In this document: positions 7,461 to 17,424 of the stretch, one piece after another
How the letters are laid out: every line of letters begins with the position of its first letter
Position numbering within the stretch: the first letter of the stretch is position 1
Assembly: GCA_045110335.1 (NCBI GenBank)
Contig: JBGCGB010000048.1
Span: 36,902 to 100,901 of the forward strand
Source of the DNA: CALBPI01 sp045110335
GTDB lineage: Bacteria > Pseudomonadota > Gammaproteobacteria > Steroidobacterales > Woeseiaceae
DNA length: 64,000 bases
Direction of reading: 5' to 3'
Made by a program: the position numbers and the translations under genes
Notes under the pieces: model-generated
What the model was told of the DNA's origin: nothing
The model's database searches: none
The model's input: only the letters and a program-made list of their open reading frames with translations

Positions 7461-9648
7461 CGTGATGCCACTTTCCGAAGCCGAGCTCCACAAGATCGCG
7501 AATGGCACGCATGTAGACCCATTCTCCGTGCTTGGGCCACATAGACGCGACGGCATGACACACGTGACGTGTTTCTTCCCGGGCGCCGAGCATGTTTCGA
7601 TCATGACGGCCGATGAAACGAAGCCCATGCTCTCGGTTCACGACGGTGGCGTTTTTTCTGAAGCCATGGAGACGTTGCCGCACACCTACACGCTAAAAGT
7701 AGCCTGGCCCGATGGCGTCACCACAGACGTCATCGACCCTTATCAGTTCCCTACTGCGCTTAGTGATATGGACCTCCATCTATTGGGCGAGGGCGCACAT
7801 CTCGAAATTTACAATGCGCTTGGGGCGACCACCCTCAAACATGAAAAGATCTATGGCACTCGGTTTACGCTTTGGGCGCCCAACGCCTCTCGCGTCAGTG
7901 TCATCGGAGACTTCAACCAATGGGATGGGCGGCGCCATCCTATGCGTTTGCATCCCGGCATTGGCATTTGGGAAATTTTCCTGCCAGATGTCGGGCCAGG
8001 CACGCGATACAAGTTCGAACTATTGGATCAGCATGGTCAGCTACTGCCTTTGAAAACCGATCCAATCGGGCACGCTTTTGAACCGGCGCCCAATAACGCT
8101 GCGATCGTCACGCAAAGCACTTACGAATGGCAGGATAGTGATTGGCAAAGCGCGCGCCAGCCATCGCCGACGATGGATACGCCACAAAGCATTTATGAAG
8201 TGCATCTCGGCTCGTGGCGACGTGCCGAAGACAATCGCTGGCTTACCTATGACGAGCTTGCCGAAAGCCTCATCCAGTATGTTGTAGAGATGGGCTTCAC
8301 CCATATTGAACTCATGCCTATCACCGAACATCCTTTCGACGGCTCGTGGGGCTATCAACCGATAGGACTTTACGCACCTACATGGCGCTTTGGCACACCC
8401 GATGAACTGCGACGCTTGATTGATCGCTGCCATCAGGCGGGTATTGGCGTGATTGTCGATTGGGTACCGGCACATTTTCCGCGCGATGATCATGGGCTCT
8501 CCAACTTTGACGGCACCGCACTCTATGAACATGCCGACTCGCGCAAAGGAGCGCATGCAGATTGGGGTACGCTGATCTTTAACTACGGACGTACTGAGGT
8601 CATCAACTATCTGATTGGCAGTGCGCTCTACTGGATCCATGAGTTTCATATTGACGGCATTCGCGTTGATGCCGTCGCGTCGATGCTCTATCTCGACTAT
8701 TCACGCGAAGACGGTGAATGGTTGCCGAATGAATTTGGCGGCAACGAACATTTAGAAGCCGTAGCTTTCATCAAGCGCCTTAACGAGCAAGTTCATCAGG
8801 CGGGCGCGACAACGTACGCGGAAGAATCCACGGCATGGCCGGGTGTGAGCAAACCGACCTTCGATGGCGGCCTTGGTTTTTCGTTCAAGTGGAACATGGG
8901 CTGGATGAATGACACATTGCGTTACATCAGCGAAGATCCCATTCATCGTCAGTATCACCATGACAAAATCACGTTTGGATTGGTTTATGCGTTCGATGAA
9001 AACTTCGTGCTGCCGTTGTCTCATGATGAAGTCGTTCACGGCAAAGGGTCTTTGCTAACGCGCATGCCCGGCGATGATTGGCAACGATTCGCGAACTTAC
9101 GTGCTTACTTGTCGATGATGTTTTGTCACCCGGGTAAGAAACTACTGTTCATGGGCGCTGAATTCGCGCAGGAACGGGAATGGAATCATGACCAGTCACT
9201 AGACTGGCATTTGCTGGACAGTCCGGCACATGCCGGCGTGCAAACACTGGTAAAGGATTTGAATACGCTTTATCGAGTTACCCCGGCGCTGCACGAGCGC
9301 GACTTCGACGCCGGAGGCTTCTACTGGCTGGACTGGCAAGATGCTACGAACAGTGTTTTTTCCTGGGTCCGACTCGACAAGCACAACAACCCCGTCATCA
9401 TTGTCGTCAACATGACACCAGTGGTCCGGCAGACCTTTGAGATTGGTGTGCCTTCGGACGGCCACTATCGTGAAATCTTTAACTCGGACCATGAACGTTA
9501 TGGTGGCAGTCACGTCATCAATCCCGACCCGGTACTCGCCGACCAAACCGGCGCCAACGGACAACCCTACTCTATTTCGATTACCTTACCGCCGCTCGCC
9601 GCGGCCGCCTTTACACCCATCAACACCGATAAGAAATTGCTGCAATGA
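7453..9648 (+). CDS. glgB: 1,4-alpha-glucan branching enzyme (GH13)
   Basis: Introduces alpha-1,6 branch points into glycogen. From the ATG at 7453 the protein has 731 residues. It carries an N-terminal carbohydrate-binding module (HVDPFSVLGPH), a second CBM48 (YGTRFTLWAPNASRVSVIGDFN), the GH13 barrel and a C-terminal beta domain. The catalytic triad is seen as D406 (IRVDAVASM), E457 (YAEEST) and D525 (SHDEVVHGK). A longer frame begins at 7402 inside glgA, but homologues start near MTNVMPLSE, so 7453 (or ATG 7465) is preferred. Its TGA overlaps the ATG of glgP by 4 bases. Confidence 0.95.
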   Translation: MTNVMPLSEAELHKIANGTHVDPFSVLGPHRRDGMTHVTCFFPGAEHVSIMTADETKPMLSVHDGGVFSEAMETLPHTYTLKVAWPDGVTTDVIDPYQFPTALSDMDLHLLGEGAHLEIYNALGATTLKHEKIYGTRFTLWAPNASRVSVIGDFNQWDGRRHPMRLHPGIGIWEIFLPDVGPGTRYKFELLDQHGQLLPLKTDPIGHAFEPAPNNAAIVTQSTYEWQDSDWQSARQPSPTMDTPQSIYEVHLGSWRRAEDNRWLTYDELAESLIQYVVEMGFTHIELMPITEHPFDGSWGYQPIGLYAPTWRFGTPDELRRLIDRCHQAGIGVIVDWVPAHFPRDDHGLSNFDGTALYEHADSRKGAHADWGTLIFNYGRTEVINYLIGSALYWIHEFHIDGIRVDAVASMLYLDYSREDGEWLPNEFGGNEHLEAVAFIKRLNEQVHQAGATTYAEESTAWPGVSKPTFDGGLGFSFKWNMGWMNDTLRYISEDPIHRQYHHDKITFGLVYAFDENFVLPLSHDEVVHGKGSLLTRMPGDDWQRFANLRAYLSMMFCHPGKKLLFMGAEFAQEREWNHDQSLDWHLLDSPAHAGVQTLVKDLNTLYRVTPALHERDFDAGGFYWLDWQDATNSVFSWVRLDKHNNPVIIVVNMTPVVRQTFEIGVPSDGHYREIFNSDHERYGGSHVINPDPVLADQTGANGQPYSISITLPPLAAAAFTPINTDKKLLQ

Positions 9649-12137
9649 ACGACGAAACACATATGGAACCGCAAGAAATCACGACTGCCGCATTGGAAAT
9701 GACGCCACAGGCAATCGCTGACGATTTCGCTCACTATTTCACTCGCACCTATGGACAGCATTCAATCGATGGCGCCGAACCGTTCGCCTATCAAGCGTTG
9801 GTCGCCACCATTCGTGACCGCATCACCGAGCGCTGGCGTGAAACCAGAGCCTGGCAAGCCGAGCATGATGTTCGTCGCACATCTTATTTGTCCCTAGAAT
9901 TTCTTATGGGGCGCTTGCTGAACAATGCGCTACTCAACCTCGACATTGAGCCGGCCGTGCGGGAAGCCGCCGAGCGACTTGGCGTTAGCCTTGAAACATT
10001 GGCGGACCAGGAACAAGACGCGGGTCTTGGCAATGGCGGTCTGGGACGCTTGGCGGCCTGTTTTCTCGACAGTTGCGCCACGCTTGCATTACCAGTGACC
10101 GGTTATGGCATCCGTTATCGCTATGGGATGTTCCATCAGCAAATTCGTAATGGTCGCCAGATCGAGGAGCCGGATCAATGGCTCGCCGACGGCTTTGGCT
10201 GGGAAATTCGTCGCCCGGAATTGAGTCAGGTGGTCAGGTTTGGCGGGCGCAGCGAAGCCTATCGGGCATTGTCTGGTCATTTAGCCTTTCGTTGGGTCGA
10301 CACCGAAGACGTCATCGCCGTGCCTTACGATGTGCCCGTGCCCGGTTATCACAACGGCGTCGTCAACACGTTACGGTTGTGGTCGGCATCGGCAACCAAC
10401 GATTTTGATCTAAGCGAGTTTAATGCGGGCAGCTATGCAGATGCCGTTGCTAGCAAGAACGCGGCAGAAAATATCACCATGGTGTTGTACCCAAACGCTA
10501 CGACCGAAAATGGTCAGGTGTTGCGGTTACGACAACAGTACTTTCTTGCCAGCGCGAGTCTGCAAGATACTCTTCGCGATTGGCAGCAATTGCACGGCGA
10601 TGACTTTTCTCAATTCGCCGACAAACAATGCTTCCAATTGAACGACACCCACCCGGCGGTTGCCGTTGCCGAACTGATGCGGCTGTTGATGGACGAGCAA
10701 GGACTAGGATGGGACAACGCGTGGGCCATCACCAGTGCGACGATGGCTTACACTAATCACACCTTACTACCGGAAGCGCTGGAACTGTGGCCGGTCAGCA
10801 TGTTTAAGGATTTGCTACCGCGACTGTTGGACATCATTTTCGAAATCAATGCACGGTTCCTCAAAGAAGTCGCCGAAAAATGGCCTGACGATGCGGACCG
10901 ATTGAGACGCATGTCATTGGTCGCCGAAGACGGTCAGCCGATGCTTCGCATGGCCTACCTTGCGATTGTCGGCAGCTTCTCGGTGAATGGTGTCGCGGCG
11001 TTGCATTCCGAACTATTGAAAGAAGGTCTATTCAAAGACTTCTACGAACTATGGCCCGAGAAATTCAACAACAAGACGAATGGTGTCACGCAACGCCGCT
11101 GGTTGGCCGCCTGTAACCCGACATTGGCTGATCTAATCACACGCCGTATCGGCGACGAATGGGTAACGGACCTGCCACAACTGACAGCGCTCGCACCACT
11201 CGCTGACGATGAAGGCTTCAGAAGCGCCTGGCATGCAACTAAGCAACACAATAAGGCACTACTTGCCCGGATGATTCGCCGCCATGCCGGCATCAAACTA
11301 CCCATCTCAATGTTATTTGATGTGCAAGTGAAACGTATCCATGAATACAAACGGCAACTGCTAAACGTCATGCATGTGATTCATCGCTATGCCCGCATTT
11401 GCGATGGTGATACCGAAGGCATGGTGCCGCGTGCCGTGATCATCGGCGGAAAAGCCGCGCCGGGTTATGTGATGGCAAAGCAAATCATCAAACTGATTAA
11501 CAATGTCGCCAAGATCGTTAATTCAGATCCGCGTACGCAAGATTTGCTGCGGTTGGTTTTCTACCCAGACTACAATGTATCGGCGATGGAACGTATCTGT
11601 CCGGCCGCCGATCTATCCGAGCAAATCTCAACCGCAGGCAAAGAAGCGTCCGGCACCGGCAACATGAAGTTCATGATGAATGGTGCGTTAACGATTGGCA
11701 CGCTGGACGGCGCCAATGTTGAAATTCGCGAAGCTGTCGGTGAAGCACATTTTTTCTTGTTCGGACTCACCGTTGAAGAAATCCGGGCAACGCGAGAGGA
11801 CTACAATCCGAATGCAGTGATCGCTGCCGACAAACATTTATCGCGCGTGATGCACCTGCTTGAATCCGGTCACTTCAATCAATATGAAGAAGGTATCTTC
11901 GACGACATAACCCGTGCAGTTCGTGATCCATCGGACCCATGGATGACCGCCGCAGACTTTGCAAGCTACATCGCTGCGCAAGAGGATGTCGATGCGACCT
12001 ATGCAGAGCCAGAACTCTGGCAGCGAAAGAGCATACTCAATGCGGCGGCATCGGGACGCTTTTCGACCGATCGGACCATGCAGGATTATAATGATGACAT
12101 CTGGAAATTGTCACCGATGAGCAAGGACGACGGATGA
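9645..12137 (+). CDS. glgP: Glycogen/maltodextrin phosphorylase (GT35)
   Basis: Releases glucose 1-phosphate from non-reducing glycogen ends. The 830-residue length is standard. Family motifs are seen throughout: RRTSYLSLEFLMGRLL, GLGNGGLGRLAACF, the LNDTHPAVAV region and EASGTGNMKF, whose lysine (about K675) binds pyridoxal phosphate. The gene overlaps glgB by ATGA at its start and glgX by ATGA at its end. Synthesis and mobilisation of glycogen are therefore encoded on one transcript, so control is probably allosteric or at the promoter of the whole operon. Distinguishing glycogen from maltodextrin preference is not possible here; the operon favours glycogen. Confidence 0.95.
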   Translation: MNDETHMEPQEITTAALEMTPQAIADDFAHYFTRTYGQHSIDGAEPFAYQALVATIRDRITERWRETRAWQAEHDVRRTSYLSLEFLMGRLLNNALLNLDIEPAVREAAERLGVSLETLADQEQDAGLGNGGLGRLAACFLDSCATLALPVTGYGIRYRYGMFHQQIRNGRQIEEPDQWLADGFGWEIRRPELSQVVRFGGRSEAYRALSGHLAFRWVDTEDVIAVPYDVPVPGYHNGVVNTLRLWSASATNDFDLSEFNAGSYADAVASKNAAENITMVLYPNATTENGQVLRLRQQYFLASASLQDTLRDWQQLHGDDFSQFADKQCFQLNDTHPAVAVAELMRLLMDEQGLGWDNAWAITSATMAYTNHTLLPEALELWPVSMFKDLLPRLLDIIFEINARFLKEVAEKWPDDADRLRRMSLVAEDGQPMLRMAYLAIVGSFSVNGVAALHSELLKEGLFKDFYELWPEKFNNKTNGVTQRRWLAACNPTLADLITRRIGDEWVTDLPQLTALAPLADDEGFRSAWHATKQHNKALLARMIRRHAGIKLPISMLFDVQVKRIHEYKRQLLNVMHVIHRYARICDGDTEGMVPRAVIIGGKAAPGYVMAKQIIKLINNVAKIVNSDPRTQDLLRLVFYPDYNVSAMERICPAADLSEQISTAGKEASGTGNMKFMMNGALTIGTLDGANVEIREAVGEAHFFLFGLTVEEIRATREDYNPNAVIAADKHLSRVMHLLESGHFNQYEEGIFDDITRAVRDPSDPWMTAADFASYIAAQEDVDATYAEPELWQRKSILNAAASGRFSTDRTMQDYNDDIWKLSPMSKDDG

Positions 12138-14194
12138 TCAAACCGGGTGATCCGGCCCTGCTGGGTGCGACCCTCCTGGAGGGTGGCTGCAATTTTGCGT
12201 TATTCGCTAGTCACGCCAGCCGTATCGAATTGTGCCTGTTCGATGAACAAGGCAATGACGCGGGTCGCCATGATCTCCCTGAGAAACATCGGGGCGTTTG
12301 GCATGGCTTTATCCCGGGCCTTCGTGCCGGCACCCGGTACGGATATCGCGTGCATGGTCCCTGGCAACCCAAGAACGGGCAACGTTATAACCCGGCTAAA
12401 CTTCTGATCGATCCGTACACACGGGAACTTAGCGGTGAGCTGACCTGGCATCCCGCGCTGTTCGGTCACCAACAGTCTCATATACTTCATCGCGACGACG
12501 CCGACAGTGCGCCCTACGTACCCAAGTCTGTAGTGACTGATCGCCAACGACGGCTGCATCGTCATCCACTGCGTCCCTGGCGTGACACAATCATCTACGA
12601 GACCAATGTTCGTGGATTCACGATGCGCCACCCAGACCTCACCGAGCAGGAACGCGGTAGATTTGCCGGACTGTCCAATGGCGCGATTATTGATTACTTA
12701 AAAGCCCTGGGCATTACGGCTATCGAGCTGTTACCAGTGCACGCATTCATTGACGAACACTTCCTGACACAAAAAGGACTGCGCAACAGTTGGGGCTACA
12801 ACACGCTCAATTTCTTCACGCCGATGCCACGTTATGCGGGCACCGATCCGGTCGGCGAGTTTCGCCAAATGGTGCAAGCACTGCATGATGCCAACATCGA
12901 AGTTCTGCTGGATGTGGTCTACAACCATACGGCGGAAGGTGATCAACGAGGGCCAACGTTATCGTTTCGCGGCATCGATAATGCCAGCTACTACCGACTG
13001 CCCGCGGACAACAACGCGCACTACATTAACGACACCGGCACCGGTAACACGATCAACGCCGATCACCCCGTTGTACAAGACCTGATTCTTGATAGTTTGC
13101 GGTACTGGTATGCCGACATGGGCGTCGACGGATTTCGTTTTGATCTTGCGCCAATTCTGGGTAGACATACCAACGGCTTTAGCACGCGTCATCCACTGCT
13201 CGAACGCATCGCCTATGACAAGCTGCTGAAACACAGCAAACTAATCGCCGAGCCCTGGGACATCGGCCCAGGCGGCTACCAGCTGGGCGCGTTCCCGCCC
13301 GGGTGGGCAGAGTGGAATGATCGGTTTCGGGATACGGCGCGACAATTTTGGCGCGGTGACGAACGACAAGCGCCAGCACTGGCGCGGCGACTGCATGGTT
13401 CGGCCGATATCTTCGAACCGAGCGGGCGCCCGCCGCAAGCTAGCGTCAATTTCATCACCAGCCACGATGGATTTACGCTGCGCGATCTCGTCAGTTACAA
13501 CGAACCCGACAACTTCGCCAATGGCGAAGACAATCGTGATGGCCACCGCCACAATTATTCGCAAAACCACGGCGCCGAAGGTGAAACCGACAACGCCGAT
13601 ATCAACGTGCTACGCCAACGCCAACAGGTCAATCTGTTAGCCACGGTATTGTTGGCTCAGGGAACGCCGATGTTATTAGCCGGTGACGAAATCGGCAACA
13701 CGCAAGGCGGCAATAACAACGCCTATGCACAAGACAATGAGACCAGCTGGATTGACTGGGCATCTGCAGACATGGCACTGCTGGAAAAAGTTCGTGCGCT
13801 AATCACGCTACGTCACAACACGCCATTGTTGCGACAGCGACGATATCGCCATGGTTTGGCCGTCAATCGCGCTGGCCAGAAAAACATCGAGTGGCTGTCA
13901 CCCACCGGCGAAGAACTTCAGGGTTTCGAATGGCATCACTCTGCATCGCTCGCCATGCTGCTTCGGGCAACCCAAAAAGATAACCCCGTCAGTGATCGGG
14001 ATGCCGCTTTTATTGTGCTCATCAACGCCTCGGATCAGGCACTTGAGTTCTCATTGCCGCGCATCGACAAACGACAGCTGTGGGAATGCGTATTTCACTC
14101 CGGCAGCGATGTATCCGCCGATGCAAAAACCGCTACTATCGGCCCATACAGTATTGCTTGTTTGCGTTCGCCTAGGCCTGGCGACGGATCATGA
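12134..14194 (+). CDS. glgX: Glycogen debranching enzyme (isoamylase type, GH13)
   Basis: Hydrolyses alpha-1,6 branches of phosphorylase-limited glycogen. The 686-residue protein has an N-terminal CBM48 domain (about residues 1-110, GCNFALFASHASRIELCLFD) and a GH13 barrel with nucleophile D337 (GFRFDLAP), acid/base E373 (LIAEPWD) and D445 (TSHDGFTLRDLV). A C-terminal beta domain completes it. It is the last gene of the glycogen operon. Its final 23 bases overlap the 3' end of the convergent aldehyde dehydrogenase, so no room is left for a conventional terminator between them. Confidence 0.94.
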   Translation: MIKPGDPALLGATLLEGGCNFALFASHASRIELCLFDEQGNDAGRHDLPEKHRGVWHGFIPGLRAGTRYGYRVHGPWQPKNGQRYNPAKLLIDPYTRELSGELTWHPALFGHQQSHILHRDDADSAPYVPKSVVTDRQRRLHRHPLRPWRDTIIYETNVRGFTMRHPDLTEQERGRFAGLSNGAIIDYLKALGITAIELLPVHAFIDEHFLTQKGLRNSWGYNTLNFFTPMPRYAGTDPVGEFRQMVQALHDANIEVLLDVVYNHTAEGDQRGPTLSFRGIDNASYYRLPADNNAHYINDTGTGNTINADHPVVQDLILDSLRYWYADMGVDGFRFDLAPILGRHTNGFSTRHPLLERIAYDKLLKHSKLIAEPWDIGPGGYQLGAFPPGWAEWNDRFRDTARQFWRGDERQAPALARRLHGSADIFEPSGRPPQASVNFITSHDGFTLRDLVSYNEPDNFANGEDNRDGHRHNYSQNHGAEGETDNADINVLRQRQQVNLLATVLLAQGTPMLLAGDEIGNTQGGNNNAYAQDNETSWIDWASADMALLEKVRALITLRHNTPLLRQRRYRHGLAVNRAGQKNIEWLSPTGEELQGFEWHHSASLAMLLRATQKDNPVSDRDAAFIVLINASDQALEFSLPRIDKRQLWECVFHSGSDVSADAKTATIGPYSIACLRSPRPGDGS

Positions 14195-15602
14195 CGGCTT
14201 TAGTTTCAAGAAACTCCTCCAAACCATACTCGCCCCACTCGCGCCCATTGCCGGATTGCTTGTAGCCACCAAACGGCGCGTTAATCGGCGAGCTTTGACC
14301 ATTGATATGAATGCTGCCCGCACGAATCTTCGAGGCGACCGCAAGCGCATGGTCATCGTCACCGGACTGAACATAGCCCGCTAGTCCGTAAGGCGTATCG
14401 TTTGCCATCGCAATCGCATCTTCTTCGCGTTCGTACGGAATGATCACTAGCACGGGCCCAAAGACTTCTTCGCGAGCAATCGTCATGGCGTTGTCAACAT
14501 TCGCGAATACGGTCGGTTTTACGTAAAAACCTGTGGGCAGATTTTCCGGTCGTCCCGTACCGCCAGCAACCAATGTCGCACCTTCATCAATACCTTTTTG
14601 AATCAACGCTTGAATCTTATCGAACTGCACTGCGCTAACGACCGGACCAATATGCGTGGCGTCGTCATCGGGTGCGCCAACCACCGTCGCGTTAGCCGCT
14701 GCTGCCGCTACCTCGGCGGCCAGATCGTGCTGGTCTGCGGGCACAAACATCCTCGTCGGTGCATTGCAGGACTGACCGGAGTTAGAAAAAACCTGACGCG
14801 CGCCGCTTTTGACGGCACGTTCGATATCCGCATCAGCCAGTACAATGTTTGGCGACTTGCCGCCGAGTTCTTGTGCCACTCGTTTTACCGATGGCGCCGA
14901 TGCCTTGGCGACTTCAATGCCGGCGCGGGTTGAACCCGTAAACGACATCATGTCGATATCGGGATGCGCTGACATGGCGGCACCGACCGACGGCCCGTCG
15001 CCGTTGACGAGATTGAAGACTCCGGCAGGCACACCCGCTTCATCCAAAATCTCGGTCAGAATCATCGCATCAATCGGTGCAATCTCACTAGGCTTTAGCA
15101 CCATCGTGCAACCCGCCGCCAATGCCGGCGCCACTTTGCAGGCGATCTGGTTTTGCGGCCAGTTCCACGGCGTGATCAAGCCACAAACACCAATGGGCTC
15201 GCGCAGGATCGTGAACTTCCCTTGATCCGTTGACCACTCGAAATTTTCCAATATCTTGCGCATCGCCATGAAGTGGCCGAGCCCACTGCCGGCTTGCGCT
15301 TTGTTGGCAAAACCCAATGGCGCGCCCATCTCGGCGCTAATCGCTGCACCAATCTCGGGCATCCGCCGTTTATAAATCGTGATGATCTGATCCAACAAGG
15401 CCAGACGAGTCGCGACATTGGTGGTGGAAAAGTCTTGAAATGCAGTGCGAGCGGCGGCTACAGCAGCATCAACATCCGCGGCGGTCCCATTACTGATCCG
15501 CGCATAGGCCTGCTCGGTTGCCGGATTGATCACGTCCAACGTGCGCGGCGCTACCGGATCCACCCAAGTGCCATTGATATAAAATTTCAAAAAATCTTGC
15601 AT
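14172..15602 (-). CDS. NAD(P)-dependent aldehyde dehydrogenase
   Basis: Oxidises an aldehyde to the corresponding acid in the cytosol. The 476-residue protein is the usual size for the superfamily. Signatures include the cofactor-binding PWNWPQNQIACKVAPALAAG region, the general-base glutamate in VAQELGGKSPN and the catalytic cysteine in SNSGQSCNAPTRM. The C-terminal APFGGYKQSGNGREWGEYGLEEF is also typical. The substrate cannot be predicted; the closest general resemblance is to the broad-specificity gamma-glutamyl/betaine-aldehyde group. It converges on glgX with a 23-base overlap and diverges from the ferredoxin-NADP reductase gene. Confidence 0.9.
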   Translation of the reverse strand: MQDFLKFYINGTWVDPVAPRTLDVINPATEQAYARISNGTAADVDAAVAAARTAFQDFSTTNVATRLALLDQIITIYKRRMPEIGAAISAEMGAPLGFANKAQAGSGLGHFMAMRKILENFEWSTDQGKFTILREPIGVCGLITPWNWPQNQIACKVAPALAAGCTMVLKPSEIAPIDAMILTEILDEAGVPAGVFNLVNGDGPSVGAAMSAHPDIDMMSFTGSTRAGIEVAKASAPSVKRVAQELGGKSPNIVLADADIERAVKSGARQVFSNSGQSCNAPTRMFVPADQHDLAAEVAAAAANATVVGAPDDDATHIGPVVSAVQFDKIQALIQKGIDEGATLVAGGTGRPENLPTGFYVKPTVFANVDNAMTIAREEVFGPVLVIIPYEREEDAIAMANDTPYGLAGYVQSGDDDHALAVASKIRAGSIHINGQSSPINAPFGGYKQSGNGREWGEYGLEEFLETKAVMIRRQA

Positions 15603-15700
15603 GAATCTGCTCCCGCATCTTTCTGGTCGGTATAATTAATTAATTGAGTATAACGGGTCTGGGCGCTTCGCCCTACCCAGATCATCCGGGAAGTATTGTT

Positions 15701-16726
15701 GTGATTAGCACTGACGTTGTCATTATTGGCGCAGGTCCTTGTGGCCTGTTCCAGGTCTTCGAACTAGGTCTGCTGGACCTGAAGGCACATGTAATTGATT
15801 CCATTCGCCAACCAGGGGGACAGTGCACCGAACTCTACCCTGACAAACCCATCTACGACATTCCCGCGGTACCGGTGTGCACGGGCCAGGAATTGACCGA
15901 TAGTCTGTTGCAACAGATCGAACCGTTTGGCGCCGAGATGCATCTGGGCGAAGAAGTCAGTGTGCTGAAACCTCTGGAAGACGGCTCATTCCACATCGAA
16001 ACCAGCGCCGGCAAGCAGTTTCATGCCCGTGCTGTGGTCATCGCAGCGGGTGTCGGTTCTTTCCAACCGAGACCCATTCGGGCTGCGAACGTCGACGACT
16101 TTTCGACCGGCGGCATTGCTTATCGTGTCAGAAACCCTGAGCAATATGAAAACAAACATCTCGTTGTCTTCGGCGGCGGCGATTCAGCATTGGACTGGGC
16201 ACTGGCGCTTCAGCCAACAGCTGCCAGTATGACGCTGGTGCATCGACGCGACGAATATCGAGCAGTGGACGCGTCGGTGTCGAAAATGCGAAAGCTCGTC
16301 GAATCCGGTGACATGAAACTCGTCGAGAATGCCAAAGCTGTTTCCTTCAACGGCAGCGATGGTGTACTCGAATCTATCGATATCAAACCAAAAGACGGCG
16401 ACGCTCAAACACTGCGGGCTGACCATGCTTTAGTGTTTTTTGGGCTAGCGCCCAAGCTTGGTCCTATCGCCGACTGGGGTCTCGATATCAATCGCAAGAC
16501 GATTAATGTCGACACCGAGAAGTTTTCAACATCACAACCAGGCGTTTTCGCCATCGGCGATATCAATCATTATCCGGGTAAGAAAAAATTGATCCTGTCC
16601 GGTTTTCACGAAGCAGCCTTGGCGGCGTTCGCGATCAAGGGAATGCTCGAACCGGATCGTAAGGTCCATTTGCAATACACCACGACGAGTCCGGTCATGC
16701 ACGAAAGACTCGGTGTCAACGATTAA
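15701..16726 (+). CDS. Thioredoxin-reductase-like ferredoxin/flavodoxin-NADP reductase
   Basis: FAD- and NADP-binding oxidoreductase of the low-molecular-weight type lacking the CxxC pair of true thioredoxin reductases, as in ferredoxin-NADP reductase 2. It moves electrons between NADPH and ferredoxin or flavodoxin. The FAD motif GAGPCGLF opens the protein, the NADP-binding motif is VVFGGGDSALDWA and the C-terminal FAD contact is GVFAIGDINHYPGKKKLILSGF. The GTG at 15701 was chosen because GGGAAG lies 7 bases upstream. The frame extends to a TTG at 15644 without a ribosome-binding site. A TATAAT at 15631-15636 could be the -10 element. From GTG it has 341 residues. Confidence 0.88.
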   Translation: MISTDVVIIGAGPCGLFQVFELGLLDLKAHVIDSIRQPGGQCTELYPDKPIYDIPAVPVCTGQELTDSLLQQIEPFGAEMHLGEEVSVLKPLEDGSFHIETSAGKQFHARAVVIAAGVGSFQPRPIRAANVDDFSTGGIAYRVRNPEQYENKHLVVFGGGDSALDWALALQPTAASMTLVHRRDEYRAVDASVSKMRKLVESGDMKLVENAKAVSFNGSDGVLESIDIKPKDGDAQTLRADHALVFFGLAPKLGPIADWGLDINRKTINVDTEKFSTSQPGVFAIGDINHYPGKKKLILSGFHEAALAAFAIKGMLEPDRKVHLQYTTTSPVMHERLGVND

Positions 16727-16743
16727 TAGGACATGAACAGACT

Positions 16744-17361
16744 ATGAACGACGATTCCGTAAAGTACGCAGACCATCGCCCTCATCCATGGCATGGCCTA
16801 ACGCCGGGTCCAAAGGCACCGAAAATGTTGAATGTGTTTATCGAAATGACGCCTTTCGACCACGTCAAATACGAACTCGACAAAGCCACCGGCTTTATTC
16901 ATGTTGATCGCCCGCAACGCACAACGGCAGCAATGCCTTGCCTGTATGGATTCGTACCGCAGACCTACTGTGCCGAGGAAGTCGCAGCACTGAGTCCCCG
17001 CTCAAAATGCGGTGATGGCGATCCGCTGGACATTTGCGTGATCAGTGAACGCCCGATCAATCGTGCCGAAATCACATTGAATGCCTGGGTCGTTGGTGGC
17101 CTACAAATGGTCGATGATGACGAAGCCGATGACAAGATCGTTGCCATTCTCGAAGGCGATTTTGTCCACGGGCATATCCGCGATATCTCCGATCTGCCCA
17201 ACATCACCATCGAACGCATCCGACACTATTTCCTAACCTACAAAATGAAACCGGGTGAAACGCAACCGGTTACCGGCGTCGAGCCTTACGGCCGAGAACA
17301 TGCACTCAAGGTTATTGAAGCTTCGATGAACGACTATCACACCCACTTTGGGGATCATTAG
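16744..17361 (+). CDS. Inorganic pyrophosphatase-like protein (family I)
   Basis: Hydrolyses pyrophosphate to two phosphates, pulling biosynthetic reactions forward. The 205-residue protein contains the family I signature GDGDPLDICVI with the metal-binding aspartates, a PCLYGFVPQTYC segment and a conserved RIRHYFLTYK segment. The overall fold region is recognisable, but the sequence is more diverged than standard Ppa and carries an N-terminal extension of about 35 residues. It follows the ferredoxin reductase by 17 bases on the same strand and is probably co-transcribed. Sequence supports the family; activity is inferred. Confidence 0.85.
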   Translation: MNDDSVKYADHRPHPWHGLTPGPKAPKMLNVFIEMTPFDHVKYELDKATGFIHVDRPQRTTAAMPCLYGFVPQTYCAEEVAALSPRSKCGDGDPLDICVISERPINRAEITLNAWVVGGLQMVDDDEADDKIVAILEGDFVHGHIRDISDLPNITIERIRHYFLTYKMKPGETQPVTGVEPYGREHALKVIEASMNDYHTHFGDH

Positions 17362-17390
17362 TCGATTCTGCATTAGGCCGGGGGGCTTTT

Positions 17391-17407
17391 GATGCGAAGT
17401 TCGCATC
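17391..17407. promoter_or_regulatory. Perfect palindrome, candidate LysR-type operator
   Basis: GATGCGAAGTTCGCATC is a perfect inverted repeat of 8-base arms around one central base. It contains T-N11-A (TGCGAAGTTCGCA), the hallmark of LysR boxes. It lies 17 bases before the ATG of the LysR-family gene at 17425, where autoregulatory sites are often found. Confidence 0.5.
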
Positions 17408-17424
17408 CTGCAAGGTAAGCCACA

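Noticed and set aside
8041..8649. Minus-strand open frame of 202 codons inside glgB
   Set aside because: It is antisense to conserved branching-enzyme sequence and has no ribosome-binding site or family match.
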